Assembly (NCBI RefSeq): GCF_902364365.1
Contig: NZ_CABJDN010000006.1
Span: 124,001 to 188,000, forward strand
DNA: 64,000 nucleotides
Direction of reading: 5' to 3'
From: Bacteroides intestinalis
Lineage (GTDB): Bacteria; Bacteroidota; Bacteroidia; Bacteroidales; Bacteroidaceae
How positions within the stretch are numbered: the first letter of the stretch is position 1; each line of letters starts with the position of its first letter. The notes below the pieces were generated by a model. That model was not told the DNA's origin. It saw only the letters and a program-made list of their open reading frames with translations, and did no database searches. Positions 62,492 through 64,000 of this stretch are shown here, one piece after another. Position numbers and translations under genes: made by a program.

Positions 62492-64000
62492 TCAACTCCT
62501 GAATCTGTTGTTCACTTCATCATTTTGCAGGTCCACCACTTCATATTCGGTGCTTCCCTGACTGTTCCTTCTTGTCCTGAACCCGTATTTTTCGAGCGAC
62601 ATCACCAGTATCTGTATCGTCTGCCTGTTCACCTGTATCTTTCCGTAAATGGCTATCTTGCTGAGTATGGTGGCTGCGGGCATCCATTTCACGCAGGTCT
62701 CTCCGGGCTCCGGCTTCCGGAAGTATACGAGCAGGTTTTCCTCTACCGGATCCTTCATTCGGTGCAGCTCGTTGTGGCGGTTCAGCTCGTCTATCTCTTC
62801 TCCTTCGTACCAGTATTGGTACCCCTGCTTCAGCAGGGCATGCGCCTGCGCGTATACTCCCTCGTAATTGACGGGCGTCCTGTAATCCAGTGAAATGATG
62901 GATGAGGGCAGGAACCGTCTGTTTCCCCCTATGTCCTGCAGGCATTGGCGGCTGTTGGTGCTGGCAATGAAAGATGCGTGCCGTATGAAGGTGTACGCCT
63001 GCGCGTCGTACGCTTTCCGTTCCGTGACGCTCTCCTGTGTGATTACCCTCTTCAGCCCCGCCAGGTCTCCGACCCTTGCCCCTTCGAACTCTTCCATGTT
63101 GATGATGAGGTGGGTGCTGAGCAGCAGCTGGTGGTCCTTGTTTTCGGGGTTGGCCATTCCGTTCCGGTAATATTCCCTCCATTCGGGCGGCAGCAGCCTT
63201 CTTATCCATGTGCTCTTTCCCTTTCCCTGTTCGGAGTAGAGTATGATTACCAGATGGTTCACGGTGTCGTCCTGCAATGCACAGGCCAGCATTCCCACGA
63301 ACCACCTCCTGAAACTTTTCCTCCAGAACTCCTGGTCTTCGGCCTGTACGGTATCCGCCAACTGGCCGATGTAATCGGTCACTCCGTCCCATGGTTTCAG
63401 TTTTCCGATATACTCCGTGAAGGGATTGAAGTCCCTGGGGTATGAAGAGTCAATGACCGTCTGGAGGTAATTTCGGAAGCACTTGATTCCCGCCAGTTGT
63501 AGGTCGAGGAAGATGGCGTTGTAGCTCCTTGTCCTCATGGGGCGGAACCTGCCTTTCCATCTTTCTTCCTTCTCGTTGAAGTTGCGGTATTCCAGGCGGT
63601 CCAGTATCACGTTCCTTCGGAAGTCATAATGTGTTTTCAGGAAGTCGAGTACTTGGTTTATGGTGTCCGGTTTTTCTTGCTTTCTCCCGAGCGCCTCATA
63701 CGTCTTGTCGGTATAAATATATGCGTTTCGTATGGGTGCCGCCACATCAAACTCCTCACTGCCTAACTTTTCTTGTGCCAGGCGTATCACTGTTTCCTCT
63801 TCCAGTCCTTTTGCATAACACTTGTTGCCCAGTGCGAACATGAAGCTGTCCCGGTTTCCCGGTTCAAACTTTGATATTCTCTTTACTGAGAGCACCGCCT
63901 TGTTGAATTCCATCTTTTCCCACGGCTCGGCTTCCGGTTTACCGGCCTCTGCTTTCTTGCCCTCCGGTTTATTCCCGCTCTTGGGCTTCCCTTCATTCTC
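62492..64000 (-). CDS. VirE/VapE-family P-loop protein (5' end outside window)
   Basis: The frame remains open past the ATG at 63913 to the right edge, through a Lys/Pro/Glu-rich linker (KPEGKKAEAGKPEAEP), so the gene is partial. From that ATG, ~1-100 is helical, and ~160-400 is the VirE/VapE ATPase core: KPWDGVTDYIGQLA, Walker A SEQGKGKST at 227-235, Walker B LIINMEEFE, VITQESVTERKAYDAQ and ASTNSRQCLQDIGGNRRFLP with an arginine finger. These are SF3-helicase-like proteins of mobile elements. The missing N-terminus is probably a primase-like BT4734 domain. Richer in G+C than its neighbours, which suggests transfer. Confidence 0.88.
   Translation of the reverse strand, partial: ENEGKPKSGNKPEGKKAEAGKPEAEPWEKMEFNKAVLSVKRISKFEPGNRDSFMFALGNKCYAKGLEEETVIRLAQEKLGSEEFDVAAPIRNAYIYTDKTYEALGRKQEKPDTINQVLDFLKTHYDFRRNVILDRLEYRNFNEKEERWKGRFRPMRTRSYNAIFLDLQLAGIKCFRNYLQTVIDSSYPRDFNPFTEYIGKLKPWDGVTDYIGQLADTVQAEDQEFWRKSFRRWFVGMLACALQDDTVNHLVIILYSEQGKGKSTWIRRLLPPEWREYYRNGMANPENKDHQLLLSTHLIINMEEFEGARVGDLAGLKRVITQESVTERKAYDAQAYTFIRHASFIASTNSRQCLQDIGGNRRFLPSSIISLDYRTPVNYEGVYAQAHALLKQGYQYWYEGEEIDELNRHNELHRMKDPVEENLLVYFRKPEPGETCVKWMPAATILSKIAIYGKIQVNRQTIQILVMSLEKYGFRTRRNSQGSTEYEVVDLQNDEVNNRFRS

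Noticed and set aside
62541..63392. A 283-residue ORF in another minus-strand frame inside the VirE gene
   Set aside because: Arg/Gly/Pro-rich translation caused by high G+C of VirE; the VirE frame has clear Walker motifs.

Overview
The window looks like the chromosome of a gut Bacteroides or close relative. The evidence is a SusC/SusD polysaccharide-utilisation locus, a hybrid two-component sensor, promoters with the Bacteroidota -7 element TAnnTTTG, NrfHA ammonifying nitrite reductase, a VirE/DUF4248/HU/smalltalk cassette and a decayed rteC from a CTnDOT-type element. No rRNA, tRNA, CRISPR array or complete insertion sequence was seen. All family calls come from reading the sequence, not from a database search.

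Left part (1-24.0 kb): the tail of a probable glycan-processing protein, an HTH/coiled-coil protein, a DUF4143-type ATPase, a secreted duplicated protein and a small Spy-like protein come first. A minus-strand glycan locus follows: ECF sigma factor, surface glycan-binding lipoprotein, SusC, SusD, small lipoprotein and matrixin metalloprotease. Around it lie a GH28-like beta-helix enzyme, a propeller-AraC regulator and a heparinase II/III-family protein. A second DUF4143-type ATPase with flanking repeats sits inside the locus.

Middle (24.0-32.8 kb): a nitrite/nitrosative-stress block. nrfH-nrfA-resB-ccsA and an outer-membrane protein run forward. Two Crp/Fnr regulators run backward, and hcp (hybrid cluster protein) is divergent from the second. 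Symmetric operator candidates lie about 30 nt upstream of the -7 elements of nrf and of the crp/hcp pair, which is the position expected for class II activators.

32.9-47.8 kb: an ABC half-transporter pair with a TetR regulator, a small Cys-rich membrane protein, and a seven-gene forward run (porin, imelysin lipoprotein, di-heme oxidoreductase, second porin, cytochrome lipoprotein, RidA-like protein, fused CcsBA). A flavodoxin closes the block. Four promoters here (tetR, small membrane protein, first porin, flavodoxin) carry the box TGGGTATT exactly 25 nt upstream of TTTGC. I read this as an uncharacterised co-regulated system, most likely for iron limitation and iron handling at the outer membrane. 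This is the lead finding.

Right part (47.9-64 kb): SanA-like and Fsr-like genes, a PAS/GAF histidine kinase, nrdG without nrdD, a transporter relic, pyridoxamine kinase, an orphan hybrid two-component sensor, a kinase fragment, then a small acquired segment (Crp-like regulator, GNAT, zinc ribbon) containing the rteC relic. The window ends in the smalltalk/HU/DUF4248/VirE cassette, which holds a 61-nt near-perfect palindrome.
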